DNA from: CAZWQR01 sp964638595
Lineage (GTDB): Bacteria; Patescibacteriota; Minisyncoccia; Minisyncoccales; PEYH01
Assembly: GCA_964638595.1 (NCBI GenBank)
Contig: CAZWYU010000010.1
Coordinates: 1-12,774, forward strand
Direction of reading: 5' to 3'
Length of the DNA stretch: 12,774 nt
Each line of letters starts with the position of its first letter. Within the stretch, counting starts at the first letter, position 1. Below are positions 4,979 through 12,268 of the stretch, one piece after another. The notes beneath the pieces are model-generated. The model was not told the origin of the DNA and made no database searches. It was given only the letters and a program-made list of their open reading frames with translations. Position numbers and translations under genes: made by a program.

Positions 4979-5014
4979 TTCCTATATTGCTCTCGTTAGC
5001 AAATACTTTTATGT

Positions 5015-5051
5015 CCGCCTTAGTCCCAACCAATATTGGGACGGAGGCAGG
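5015..5051. repeat. Palindrome family II, full copy next to ftsH stop
   Basis: The inner stem is GTCCCAA (5023-5029) with TTGGGAC (5036-5042) and a six-base loop. The outer arm CCGCCT (5015-5020) pairs AGGC(A)GG (5045-5051) with one bulged A. Read on the reverse strand the outer arms are GCCTGCC and GGCGGAC, close to the copy at 4947-4978, but the inner stem is different. It starts 11 bases beyond the ftsH stop. It has no following T-run, so it is not a classical terminator. Confidence 0.7.
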
Positions 5052-5061
5052 CTACTCTGAC

Positions 5062-6903
5062 TCATTTTTTCTTCTTTGCTTTTAATATTTTCTCAAATTC
5101 TTTTCTTTCTATAGTTTCTTTCTCTATCAATGTCTCTGCTAATTTTTTAAGAAGTTTTTTCTTAGATTTTAAAACCTTAGTAGCTTTTTTCTTAGCTTCT
5201 TTTATAATCTTTTCTACTTCTTTGTCAATTTCTTGAGCTATTTTTTCAGAATAGTTTTTTTCTTCATTAAAGGCCTTGCCCAAATATTTTAGTTGTTCTT
5301 TTTTGCCAAAAACGATTGGTCCCAAAGAAGACATTCCATATTCTTTGACCAAACTGCGGGCTATTTCAGAGGCTCTTTCTAAATCATTGCTAGCTCCAGT
5401 GCTTACTTGTTTAAATTGTAGTTCTTCAGCGCAATAACCGCCTAAAAGAGTAGCAATTTCGGCCATAAAATCAGATTTATTTTTCATCCTTTTTTCTTCA
5501 GATGGGGATTTTAAAACATATCCGCCAGCAATACCGCGGGAGACAATAGAAATTTTTCTGACCGGTTCTCCCTCATCAGTAAAAGTAGAAACCAAAGCAT
5601 GCCCAGCTTCGTGATAGGCAGAGATTTCCTTTTCTTTTTCTGATATGATATGGCTTTTTCTTTCTGGTCCTAACAAAACTTTCTCAATAGATTCAGTAAG
5701 TTCATTTTGAGTAATCTTTTTTTTGTCTTTTTTTGCCGCCAGAATAGCCGCTTCGTTTAGGAGATTTTCCAAATCAGCTCCGGAGAATCCTGGTGTCCTT
5801 TCTGCTATTTCTCTTAAATCTGTTTTTTCGGCTAAGGGCTTGCCTCTAATATGAATTTTTAAGATTGCTTCCCTGTCTTCTATGCCGGGCATATCTAAGA
5901 CAATTTGCCTGTCAAACCGACCAGGTCTTAAAATAGCAGGGTCTAAAATATCGGGTCTATTGGTGGCTGCCATCACAATAGTTTTTGAATCTCTTTCAAA
6001 ACCGTCCATTTCTACCAAAATCTGGTTGAGAGTTTGTTCTCTTTCATCATGTCCTCCCCCAAAGCCGGCTCCTCTGGTTCTTCCAATGGCATCAAGTTCG
6101 TCAATAAAAATTATTGCCTTGGTGTGTTTTTTGGCTTCTTGAAACAATGAACGGACTCTGCCAGAGCCAACGCCCACAAAAAGTTCTATAAATTCAGAAC
6201 CTGCGATTGAGAAAAAAGGAACATTACTCTCACCCGCCACAGCCCTAGCTAAAAGAGTTTTTCCCGTTCCCGGGGCTCCTACGAGCAAAGCACCTCTTGG
6301 GATTTTAGCTCCCATATCAAGAAATTTTTTAGGAGTTTTTAAAAAACTAACAATTTCTTTAAGCTCTTCTTTTGCTTCTTTTAAACCAGCAACATCTTTA
6401 AAAGTAATCTTTTGTTTAGGATGTCCGTCAGCGCCAAATATTTTAACTTTAGCTTTTGAGAAATTAAAAGCCTGCATAGCTCCAGTTTTGGCTTGTTTAG
6501 AAAACATCCAAAAGAGCCAAAAGAAAAAGAGAAAGGGCAAGCCAATTAGAAGAATAGTGCTAACCTGTCCCCAAACATCAACCCGTTCTTCTATTTTTAG
6601 ATTAGCTTTGCTTAATTTATCTTTGTCTACCCCGTAGTTGTTTAATGTCTGGCTTAGAGAGGTTTCTGTTTCTTTTCTTGATAATGCCTTTGTTTCGTCT
6701 TTATAAAAAACGATTATATTATTTCCTTCTACCATTATTTTGTCTATATTTTCGTTGCCGATATCTTGAGCTAACTGGTTCAGCGAAATTTCTTTTAGAT
6801 TTTCTTTTCCTGTATAAAAAAGAGAAAAAACAGCAGAGATAAAAACGAAAATTAAGACAATAATCAAAAAATTTTTGGCTAGATTAGGAACAGCTTTTTT
6901 CAT
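5062..6903 (-). CDS. ftsH: ATP-dependent zinc metalloprotease FtsH
   Basis: FtsH is a membrane-anchored hexameric AAA+ protease that degrades misfolded and regulatory proteins. Two membrane segments (about residues 11-29 and 115-133) flank the extracytoplasmic domain. In the AAA module are Walker A GAPGTGKT (209-216), pore loop FVGVG (242-246), Walker B IIFIDE (264-269) and the second region of homology ATNRPDILDPAILRPGRFDR (313-332). The peptidase has the zinc motif HEAGH (431-435) and the third ligand Asp507 in GASNDLER. All catalytic residues are present, and 613 residues is a normal length. The C terminus is a Lys/Glu-rich helical tail. Four bases separate its start from the rpsA-like stop, so the two form a - strand operon. 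TGA is the stop. Confidence 0.97.
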   Translation of the reverse strand: MKKAVPNLAKNFLIIVLIFVFISAVFSLFYTGKENLKEISLNQLAQDIGNENIDKIMVEGNNIIVFYKDETKALSRKETETSLSQTLNNYGVDKDKLSKANLKIEERVDVWGQVSTILLIGLPFLFFFWLFWMFSKQAKTGAMQAFNFSKAKVKIFGADGHPKQKITFKDVAGLKEAKEELKEIVSFLKTPKKFLDMGAKIPRGALLVGAPGTGKTLLARAVAGESNVPFFSIAGSEFIELFVGVGSGRVRSLFQEAKKHTKAIIFIDELDAIGRTRGAGFGGGHDEREQTLNQILVEMDGFERDSKTIVMAATNRPDILDPAILRPGRFDRQIVLDMPGIEDREAILKIHIRGKPLAEKTDLREIAERTPGFSGADLENLLNEAAILAAKKDKKKITQNELTESIEKVLLGPERKSHIISEKEKEISAYHEAGHALVSTFTDEGEPVRKISIVSRGIAGGYVLKSPSEEKRMKNKSDFMAEIATLLGGYCAEELQFKQVSTGASNDLERASEIARSLVKEYGMSSLGPIVFGKKEQLKYLGKAFNEEKNYSEKIAQEIDKEVEKIIKEAKKKATKVLKSKKKLLKKLAETLIEKETIERKEFEKILKAKKKK

Positions 6904-6907
6904 TTAT

Positions 6908-7987
6908 TTATTTTTTTTCAACAGGACGTAAGCCCATCTTATGATTGATAGCGTCAAGAGACATAATCTCAAAATTATATTCTTTGCCTTGTTGTAAACT
7001 TTGATCTTCATCTTTGGTTTGAGATATATGGACTAACCCTCTAATTTTTGGCGCCACTTGTATAAAAGCGCCGAGTTGGTTAATTTTAATCACTTTTCCC
7101 TTTACAGAGTCTCCTTTTTTGAATTTTTTGTCTATATTTTTCCAAGGATCTTCTTTTAAGGATTTAAGAGAAAGGGAAACTTTTCCGTCTTTGGATATGT
7201 CAATAATTTTTGCTTTAACAATATCTCCAACCTTTACAATATCCGAAACTTCATCAATGAGTTGCCAGTCAAGCTCTGAAATGTGAATTAAACCTTCGGT
7301 TTGAGTTTCTTCCTTTGTTAGCGGAAATTTAATAAAAGCTCCAAAATCAGCTAATCCGGTGATTCGGCCATCTACTATATCTCCTGGCTTATAATGCTCA
7401 AGAAGTTTGCTTATCTCTTTGGACGTAACCGCTTTTTCAGAGAAAATAAGTTTATTTTCATTAGGCTCTGCATCAATTATTTTAACTTGAATAGTTTGGC
7501 CCACTAATTCCTGAAGATTTTTTAAAATTTCTGCGGTGTTTCCGTCTTTTACTCGAGGATAATGTTCAATAGAAAGTTGGGATAAAGGCAGAAATCCTTT
7601 AATATTATAGTGTTCTGCCAACAGTCCGCCTTTGTTAGCGCCACTTATTTTTATTTCTATGGGTTCGGCATTTTTTTCTAGACCTGTTAGATTTTCCCAA
7701 TTTTTTTCTTCTCTAGCTTCTCGCAAAGAGAGTTCTGTGTATCCGTTTTCATTATCCATTTCTACAACCTTAGCTTTAATTACATCTCCTGGTTTTAAAG
7801 GTTTGAGTATATTTTTAGCAGCATAATATTCTTTGCCAAAAATTATCCCAGTTCCAATGGGTCCTAAATCAATATAAACAGAATAGCGGTCGTTGCCGAT
7901 AATTTTTCCTTCTATTGTCTCGCCTTTTTTAGGAGGCAAAATAGAGAAATTTTCAATTTTTTGTGGTTCTTCTTTAGTTTTTTCCAT
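6908..7987 (-). CDS. rpsA: S1-domain protein, ribosomal protein S1-like, four S1 repeats
   Basis: Four S1 (OB-fold RNA-binding) repeats are visible at about residues 20-91, 107-184, 200-275 and 290-355. The last two are the most canonical (GDIVDGRITGLADFGAFI, GLIHISEL; GDSVKGKVIKINQLGAFI, GLVHISQ). S1 binds mRNA on the 30S subunit and helps unstructured leaders initiate. E. coli S1 has six repeats; four-repeat forms are common in other phyla. It is first in an operon with ftsH. The promoter at 7995-8023 places the transcript start at or next to the ATG, so this message may be leaderless. It may be true bS1 or a related S1-repeat protein. Confidence 0.85.
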   Translation of the reverse strand: MEKTKEEPQKIENFSILPPKKGETIEGKIIGNDRYSVYIDLGPIGTGIIFGKEYYAAKNILKPLKPGDVIKAKVVEMDNENGYTELSLREAREEKNWENLTGLEKNAEPIEIKISGANKGGLLAEHYNIKGFLPLSQLSIEHYPRVKDGNTAEILKNLQELVGQTIQVKIIDAEPNENKLIFSEKAVTSKEISKLLEHYKPGDIVDGRITGLADFGAFIKFPLTKEETQTEGLIHISELDWQLIDEVSDIVKVGDIVKAKIIDISKDGKVSLSLKSLKEDPWKNIDKKFKKGDSVKGKVIKINQLGAFIQVAPKIRGLVHISQTKDEDQSLQQGKEYNFEIMSLDAINHKMGLRPVEKK

Positions 7988-7994
7988 ATAAGAT

Positions 7995-8023
7995 AAGGTA
8001 GCATAAAATCAATCACTTGGCAA
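7995..8023 (-). promoter_or_regulatory. Promoter of the rpsA-ftsH operon
   Basis: On the reverse strand: -35 TTGCCA (8023-8018), 17-base spacer, -10 TACCTT (8000-7995) preceded by TGC as an extended -10. The same ATGC-TA arrangement occurs in the promoter at 2498-2527. The expected start, six to eight bases after the -10, falls at about 7987-7989, on or next to the ATG at 7987-7985. Confidence 0.6.
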
Positions 8024-8042
8024 GAATATTGAAGTAATTTAT

Positions 8043-8098
8043 AACAGGTAACAGGTAACTCGTAATAGGCAACAGGTAACAGGTAACAAGGAACAAGA
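8043..8098. repeat. Heptamer tandem array 1 (AACAGGT)
   Basis: Eight consecutive 7-base units with no gaps. Units 1, 2, 5 and 6 are exact AACAGGT; the others are AACTCGT, AATAGGC, AACAAGG and AACAAGA. The pattern is that of short tandemly repeated (STRR) sequence. Its reverse strand reads through as a repetitive Leu/Pro/Val/Tyr peptide, which is a coding artefact. Confidence 0.85.
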
Positions 8099-8116
8099 AA
8101 AGAGATACAAGGCAAA

Positions 8117-8151
8117 GTATCGCGTATTGCGTATCGCGTATTGCGTATAAA
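8117..8151. repeat. Heptamer tandem array 2 (GTATYGC)
   Basis: Five consecutive 7-base units alternating GTATCGC and GTATTGC twice, ending with GTATAAA. It has the same 7-base period as the neighbouring arrays but a different unit, starting 19 bases after array 1. Confidence 0.85.
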
Positions 8152-8186
8152 ACTAAATACTCAAAGACCCTAATACCTTTTATCTT

Positions 8187-8222
8187 ATACGATATACAGA
8201 ATACGATATAACGATATACGAG
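8187..8222. repeat. Heptamer tandem array 3 (ATACGAT)
   Basis: Units ATACGAT, ATACAGA, ATACGAT, ATAACGAT (one extra base) and ATACGAG. On the reverse strand the units read GTAT plus three bases, so this array and array 2 share a GTATNNN plan in opposite orientation. Confidence 0.78.
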
Positions 8223-8232
8223 TAGTTTTTTT

Positions 8233-8274
8233 GAGGGGGAGGAAATACTCCCCTCTTTTTTTAAAAAAGAGGGG
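8233..8274. other. Two overlapping, mutually exclusive hairpins
   Basis: GAGGGGGAG (8233-8241) pairs CTCCCCTC (8248-8255) with one bulged G and is followed by seven T, the form of a + strand intrinsic terminator. The same CCCCTC is also the left part of CCCCTCTTTTTT (8250-8261), which pairs perfectly with AAAAAAGAGGGG (8263-8274) one base further on. Only one of the two can form at a time. No + strand gene lies upstream that would need a terminator, so a repeat element is as likely. Confidence 0.6.
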
Positions 8275-8413
8275 GCATGGGTGGAGGAGGAATTTCAAAA
8301 TTGAAAATTAACTAGTTATCAATATTTCTATATACAATGAGCTATAAAAAATATTCTATACACGCTACAAATTAAGATTACATTAAACTCAATTATCTAC
8401 ACAGTGTATTTTA

Positions 8414-8442
8414 TTGAAAACTTGTTCAAAAAATGTTAGTAT
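8414..8442 (+). promoter_or_regulatory. Probable promoter of the MBL-gyrA operon
   Basis: -35 TTGAAA (8414-8419), 17-base spacer, -10 TAGTAT (8437-8442) preceded by TGT as an extended -10. An alternative -10 TATAAA lies at 8440-8445 with a long spacer. Either gives a leader of roughly 10-15 A/T-rich bases before ATG 8463, with no Shine-Dalgarno. Confidence 0.45.
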
Positions 8443-8462
8443 AAAAGAAATAATATATTTTT

Positions 8463-9113
8463 ATGAAGATTTATTGGTATGGACAATCTTGTTTTGAAAT
8501 AAGAGCTACCTCTGTGGATGCTAAAAAGAAAACCAGAATAGTTATTGACCCTTATGAAAATAACACAGGTTTAAAATTGCCGTTATTGCAGGCAGATTTA
8601 GTTTTGATTACTCACAATAGAGACAATAGTAATATAAGGGCTGTTAAGGGCAATCCTTTTATTATTAGCGAATCGGGTGAGTATGAGGTAAAAGAAGTTT
8701 TTGTTAGAGGCATGTCTTCTATTTGTAGTAGTCACGAAGAAAAGGACTTGGACGAGAATATAATTTATTTAATTGAGGTAGAAGGTATTAAAATTTGCCA
8801 TCTAGGAAATTTGGGGCAAAAAGAACTTACCGTTGAACAGTTAGAAAACATAGGAGATTCTGATATTTTAATGCTTCCAGTAGGTGGAAAATATACCATT
8901 GACGCAGAGACAGCTCAAAAGATTACAAATCAAATAGAGCCGAAAATTATTATTCCTATGTATTATAAAATTAAAGGGCTTAAAATTGATTTAGACGGAG
9001 TGGATGAATTTTTAAAAACAATGGGACAGGAGGATTTAAAAGAACAAGAAGAAATTAGTATTAAAAAAGGCGATTTGCCAGCAGAAACAAAGATTATTGT
9101 TTTAAGATCCTGA
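8463..9113 (+). CDS. Metallo-beta-lactamase-fold protein (UlaG/UPF0173-like) with degenerate metal site
   Basis: The fold is recognisable from MKIYWYGQSCFEI, IVIDPYE (26-32), ADLVLITHN (44-52), SGEYEV (71-76), ICHLGNLG (111-118), LMLPVGGKYTID (137-148) and IIIPMYYKI (162-170). The family is a metal-dependent hydrolase group with an HxHxDH motif, an Asp in the HxGD strand and a His in PMHY. Here these read HNRDNS (51-56), HLGN with Asn116, and PMYY with Tyr167. Only His51 and Asp54 remain of the HxHxDH motif, so hydrolase activity is doubtful. The reading frame and the rest of the fold are intact, suggesting a retained non-catalytic role rather than decay. It leads the operon with gyrA; its TGA stop overlaps the next small ORF. 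The function is unknown. Confidence 0.85.
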   Translation: MKIYWYGQSCFEIRATSVDAKKKTRIVIDPYENNTGLKLPLLQADLVLITHNRDNSNIRAVKGNPFIISESGEYEVKEVFVRGMSSICSSHEEKDLDENIIYLIEVEGIKICHLGNLGQKELTVEQLENIGDSDILMLPVGGKYTIDAETAQKITNQIEPKIIIPMYYKIKGLKIDLDGVDEFLKTMGQEDLKEQEEISIKKGDLPAETKIIVLRS

Positions 9114-9250
9114 AAGATAATTTAGAAAAATTAAGAAAATTATCTCTCAAGAAGAGAAAAATTATTTTTTGGGCGATAATTAGCATCGCAACTATTATTT
9201 TATTTTTGATTTTTTTATTTATTACCATTAAAAGGTTAGAAAACTTTTAG
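9110..9250 (+). CDS. Small single-span membrane protein, 46 residues
   Basis: The reading frame fills the gap between the MBL gene and gyrA. It could start at CTG 9110, overlapping the upstream TGA stop as CTGA, and ends at TAG 9248-9250, two bases before the gyrA ATG. The product has a charged N-terminal helix (LKDNLEKLRKLSLKKRK, residues 1-17), one hydrophobic membrane segment (about 18-40) and a short basic C-terminal end (KRLENF). The exact fit between neighbours and the amphipathic-plus-membrane plan argue for a real gene. There is no ATG, GTG or TTG start in the useful part of the frame, so the start is uncertain and may be non-canonical. No family is recognised. Confidence 0.55.
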   Translation: MKDNLEKLRKLSLKKRKIIFWAIISIATIILFLIFLFITIKRLENF

Positions 9251-9252
9251 AT

Positions 9253-11745
9253 ATGAAAAAAAAGGACAAAAACAAGGAATCAAAAGATAAAGAAAAAATT
9301 ATTAGAAAAGAGATTGGCTATGTTAAGGAGAAAGAAATTAATGAAGAGATGAGAGAGAGCTATATTGATTATGCAATGTCGGTTATTATTTCTCGGGCTT
9401 TGCCTGATGTTAGAGACGGTTTAAAGCCAGTTCATCGCAGAATTCTTTATGCTATGTATGAAGATGGGCTTTATCATAATTCTAGTTTTAGAAAATCAGC
9501 TAATGTGGTTGGTAGCACTTTGGGGCGTTACCACCCCCATGGGGATATGGCTGTTTATGATTCTTTAGTGAGGATGGCTCAAGATTTTTCTTTGCGTTAT
9601 CCTTTGGTTCAGGGTCAAGGAAATTTTGGTAGTATTGATTCAGACCCACCAGCCGCCCAAAGATATACAGAGGTTAGAATGACCCGTTTATCAGAAGAAA
9701 TGCTAAAAGATATTAAAAAAGAGACGGTTGATTTTAAGGATAATTATGACAGTAGCCGCCAAGAACCAACCGTTTTACCTGCATTACTTCCACAACTTTT
9801 ATTAAATGGCTCTTTAGGAATTGCCGTTGGTATGGCAACAAATATTCCCCCTCATAATTTATCAGAAGTTTGTGATGCGGCTATTTATTTATTAGACTAT
9901 CCCCACGCCAAAACTGAAGATTTGTTTAAGTTTATTCAAGGTCCAGATTTTCCTACCGGCGGAATAATTTATAATCAAAAAGCGATTATTATTGCTTATG
10001 CCCAAGGCAAGGGTCCTATTTTAATGAAAGGCAAGGCAGAGGTTAAAGAGGCAAAAAACGACGAATGGAAAATTGTTATTACAGAAATTCCTTATCAAGT
10101 CAATAAAGCTAATTTAGTTTCTCAAATTGCCAAGTTAATTCAGAATAAAAAAATTCAAGGCGTTAAAGATGCTAGGGACGAATCAGACCGAGAAGGATTA
10201 AGGATTGTTTTAGAATTGAAGAAAAGTGCTTTTCCGCAGAAAATTTTGAATTATTTATATAAAGCCACTGATTTACAGAAGAAATTTCATTTAAATATGA
10301 TTGCATTGGTAGATGGTATTCAACCCCGCTTGCTTTCCTTACCCGAGGTCTTAAATTATTATTTAGAGCACAGGAAAGTGGTTGTTGTTAAAAGAATAAA
10401 ATATGAACTTAAAAAAGCAAAAGAAAGAGAGCATATTTTAGAAGGATTGGCTAAGTGTTTATCAAAAATTGACGAGGTTATAAAAACTATTAAAGGTGCT
10501 GATGACCGAGCTGATGCCAAGAAAAAACTCAAAAAGAAATTTGAACTTACCGACTTGCAAGCCGAAGCTATTTTGGAAACTAAATTATCTGCTTTAGCAA
10601 AACTTGAAAGAGAAAAAATAGAGCAAGAACTGAAAGAACTTAAAGAAAAAATTAAAGAATATCAAGCTATTTTAAAAAGCAAAATAAAAATTGAAAACAT
10701 AGTCAGAAAAGAGCTTAAATATTTGAAAGAGCAATATGGCGATGAAAGAAGGACAAAAGTTTATGTTAAAAAGGCGGATGATATTTCAACCGAAGATTTG
10801 GTTCCCGAGGAAGAAACTCTGATTACTTTAACAGATAGCGGATATATCAAAAGAATGAGCCCTTCTGTTTATAAAGCTCAAAAAAGAGGAGGCAAAGGAA
10901 TCATTGGCATAAAGACTAAAGATCAAGATTTTGTAAAACACTTTTTATTAGCTAGCACACTAGATACAATTTTGTTTTTTACTGATTCTGGCAAGGTTTT
11001 TTCTGTTTCTGCCTACGAAATAGAGTCGAGTAACCGGACATCTAAAGGCAAACCCTTGTTTAACTTTTTAGAAATTTCGCCGACAGACAAAATATTGGCA
11101 ATTTTGGCTTTGGGTAAAGCAGACAAACAAAGGGGTATAGAATATTTAGCTATGGCTACTCAAAATGGCATAATTAAAAAAACCAAATTAGAAGAGTTTT
11201 ACAATGTCAGAAAATCTGGCTTAATTGCTATAAATTTAAAAAAGGATGACTTGCTTTGTTCTGTAAAAAAGACGCCTAAACAGAGTGAAATAATTTTAGT
11301 TACCCAAAAAGGCCAGTCAATAAAATTTCAGGAGAAAGATATTAGGCCAATGCAGAGAAATGCTTCTGGCAATAGAGGAATTAAATTAAGAAAAGAAGAT
11401 AGAGTAATTGGTCTAGAAATTGTAGACAAAGCTAATAAAAATGATTATCTTTTAATAATGAGTGAAAATGGTTATGGTAAGAAAACTAAGATAGGCAACT
11501 ATAGAAAACAAAGTCGCGGAGGAAGTGGAATTAAAACAGCTAAAACAACGAAAAGAACCGGGGATTTAGTGAGGTCAGAGATTCTAAAGGGCAATGAAGA
11601 TTTAATTATTATTTCAAAGCAAGGGCAAGTTATTAGAACTTCGGCAAAACATATTCCATCTCTTAGCCGAGTTACGCAGGGAGTTAGAATAATGAGATTA
11701 ACAAAGCAAGACAAAGTAATTTCTTTAATCAGTTTATATGGTTAG
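9253..11745 (+). CDS. gyrA: DNA gyrase subunit A
   Basis: GyrA is the breakage-reunion subunit of gyrase, which introduces negative supercoils with GyrB (not in this window). The catalytic Tyr138 sits in AAQRYTE. The winged-helix region carries YHPHGDMAVYDSLVRMAQ (93-110). The coiled-coil tower lies at about 375-500. The GyrA box QKRGGKG (543-549), close to the canonical QRRGGKG, begins the C-terminal beta-pinwheel and favours gyrase over topoisomerase IV ParC. The 830-residue length is typical. The position equivalent to E. coli Ser83 is Met99, while the Asp87 equivalent (Asp103) is kept. The N terminus has a short Lys/Glu-rich extension. Its 3' end overlaps the methyltransferase start by eight bases. 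Confidence 0.96.
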   Translation: MKKKDKNKESKDKEKIIRKEIGYVKEKEINEEMRESYIDYAMSVIISRALPDVRDGLKPVHRRILYAMYEDGLYHNSSFRKSANVVGSTLGRYHPHGDMAVYDSLVRMAQDFSLRYPLVQGQGNFGSIDSDPPAAQRYTEVRMTRLSEEMLKDIKKETVDFKDNYDSSRQEPTVLPALLPQLLLNGSLGIAVGMATNIPPHNLSEVCDAAIYLLDYPHAKTEDLFKFIQGPDFPTGGIIYNQKAIIIAYAQGKGPILMKGKAEVKEAKNDEWKIVITEIPYQVNKANLVSQIAKLIQNKKIQGVKDARDESDREGLRIVLELKKSAFPQKILNYLYKATDLQKKFHLNMIALVDGIQPRLLSLPEVLNYYLEHRKVVVVKRIKYELKKAKEREHILEGLAKCLSKIDEVIKTIKGADDRADAKKKLKKKFELTDLQAEAILETKLSALAKLEREKIEQELKELKEKIKEYQAILKSKIKIENIVRKELKYLKEQYGDERRTKVYVKKADDISTEDLVPEEETLITLTDSGYIKRMSPSVYKAQKRGGKGIIGIKTKDQDFVKHFLLASTLDTILFFTDSGKVFSVSAYEIESSNRTSKGKPLFNFLEISPTDKILAILALGKADKQRGIEYLAMATQNGIIKKTKLEEFYNVRKSGLIAINLKKDDLLCSVKKTPKQSEIILVTQKGQSIKFQEKDIRPMQRNASGNRGIKLRKEDRVIGLEIVDKANKNDYLLIMSENGYGKKTKIGNYRKQSRGGSGIKTAKTTKRTGDLVRSEILKGNEDLIIISKQGQVIRTSAKHIPSLSRVTQGVRIMRLTKQDKVISLISLYG

Positions 11746-12268
11746 TTTTTTAGAGCCAGAAAAAATAGTTGCTCAATTGGATTTAAAACCATATTACTAT
11801 ACGGCTGAGTTCGGTTGCGGGGCTGGTGGCTTTACTATATCCTTAGCTAAAAAACTGTCCAAGGGTATGGTTTATGCTTTAGATATTCAAGAAGAACCCT
11901 TGTCTGCTTTAGAAGGAAGAGCTCGAGCCGAGGGCTTAAACAATATCAAGAGAATAAAATGTGATTTAGAAGAGCCGAGAGGTTCAACTTTACAAGATGG
12001 TTTAGTTGATATTGTAATTGTTTCTAATATCTTGTTCCAATCTGCGCACAAAGAAGCAATGTTAAAAGAAGCCAAGAGAATTGCTAAAGCTAAAGGAAAG
12101 ATTGTAATAGTGGATTGGAAAAAACTTTCTCCGTTTGGCCCAGCCGAAGATAGGGTTGAAGCGGAAGACATTAAAGATATTTTGACTCGCTTGGAGCTTA
12201 AGAAAATAAAAGACTTAGATGCCGGAACTTACCATTGGGGAGCGGTTTATGAAAATAAATCGTTATGA
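11738..12268 (+). CDS. Class I SAM-dependent methyltransferase
   Basis: A 176-residue Rossmann-fold methyltransferase. Motif I AEFGCGAGGFTI (23-34) binds S-adenosylmethionine, acidic Asp49 in YALDIQ (47-51) contacts the ribose, DLEE (76-79) matches the adenine-contact motif, and DIVIVSNILFQ (91-101) the post-motif strand. The general pattern is Methyltransf_11/25-like (UbiE-type). The substrate cannot be deduced. The ATG lies inside the last codons of gyrA and the TGA stop overlaps the next ATG (ATGA, 12265-12268), so translation is probably coupled along the operon. Confidence 0.85.
   Translation: MVSFLEPEKIVAQLDLKPYYYTAEFGCGAGGFTISLAKKLSKGMVYALDIQEEPLSALEGRARAEGLNNIKRIKCDLEEPRGSTLQDGLVDIVIVSNILFQSAHKEAMLKEAKRIAKAKGKIVIVDWKKLSPFGPAEDRVEAEDIKDILTRLELKKIKDLDAGTYHWGAVYENKSL

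Larger units (their letters stand above)
7988..8462. other. 475-base divergent intergenic region
   Basis: The gap between the divergent rpsA-like and MBL-fold genes holds no credible gene. From left to right it contains the - strand rpsA promoter, three arrays of 7-base repeats (8043-8098, 8117-8151, 8187-8222), a pair of overlapping hairpins (8233-8274), an A/T-rich stretch (8290-8400) with a small TTTCAA/TTGAAA inverted repeat, and the + strand promoter for the MBL-fold gene. Confidence 0.8.

Noticed and set aside
7912..8115. Reverse-strand open frame with a repetitive Leu/Pro/Val/Tyr peptide
   Set aside because: It is a translation of heptamer array 1 and overlaps the start of the rpsA-like gene in another frame. 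The repetition comes from the DNA period.
8043..8222. Possible CRISPR array
   Set aside because: The repeats are only seven bases, contiguous without spacers, and no cas gene is present.
8393..8401. TTATCTACA, one mismatch from a DnaA box, in the intergenic region before the gyrA operon
   Set aside because: Isolated and imperfect. The A/T-rich flank is not enough to propose an origin.
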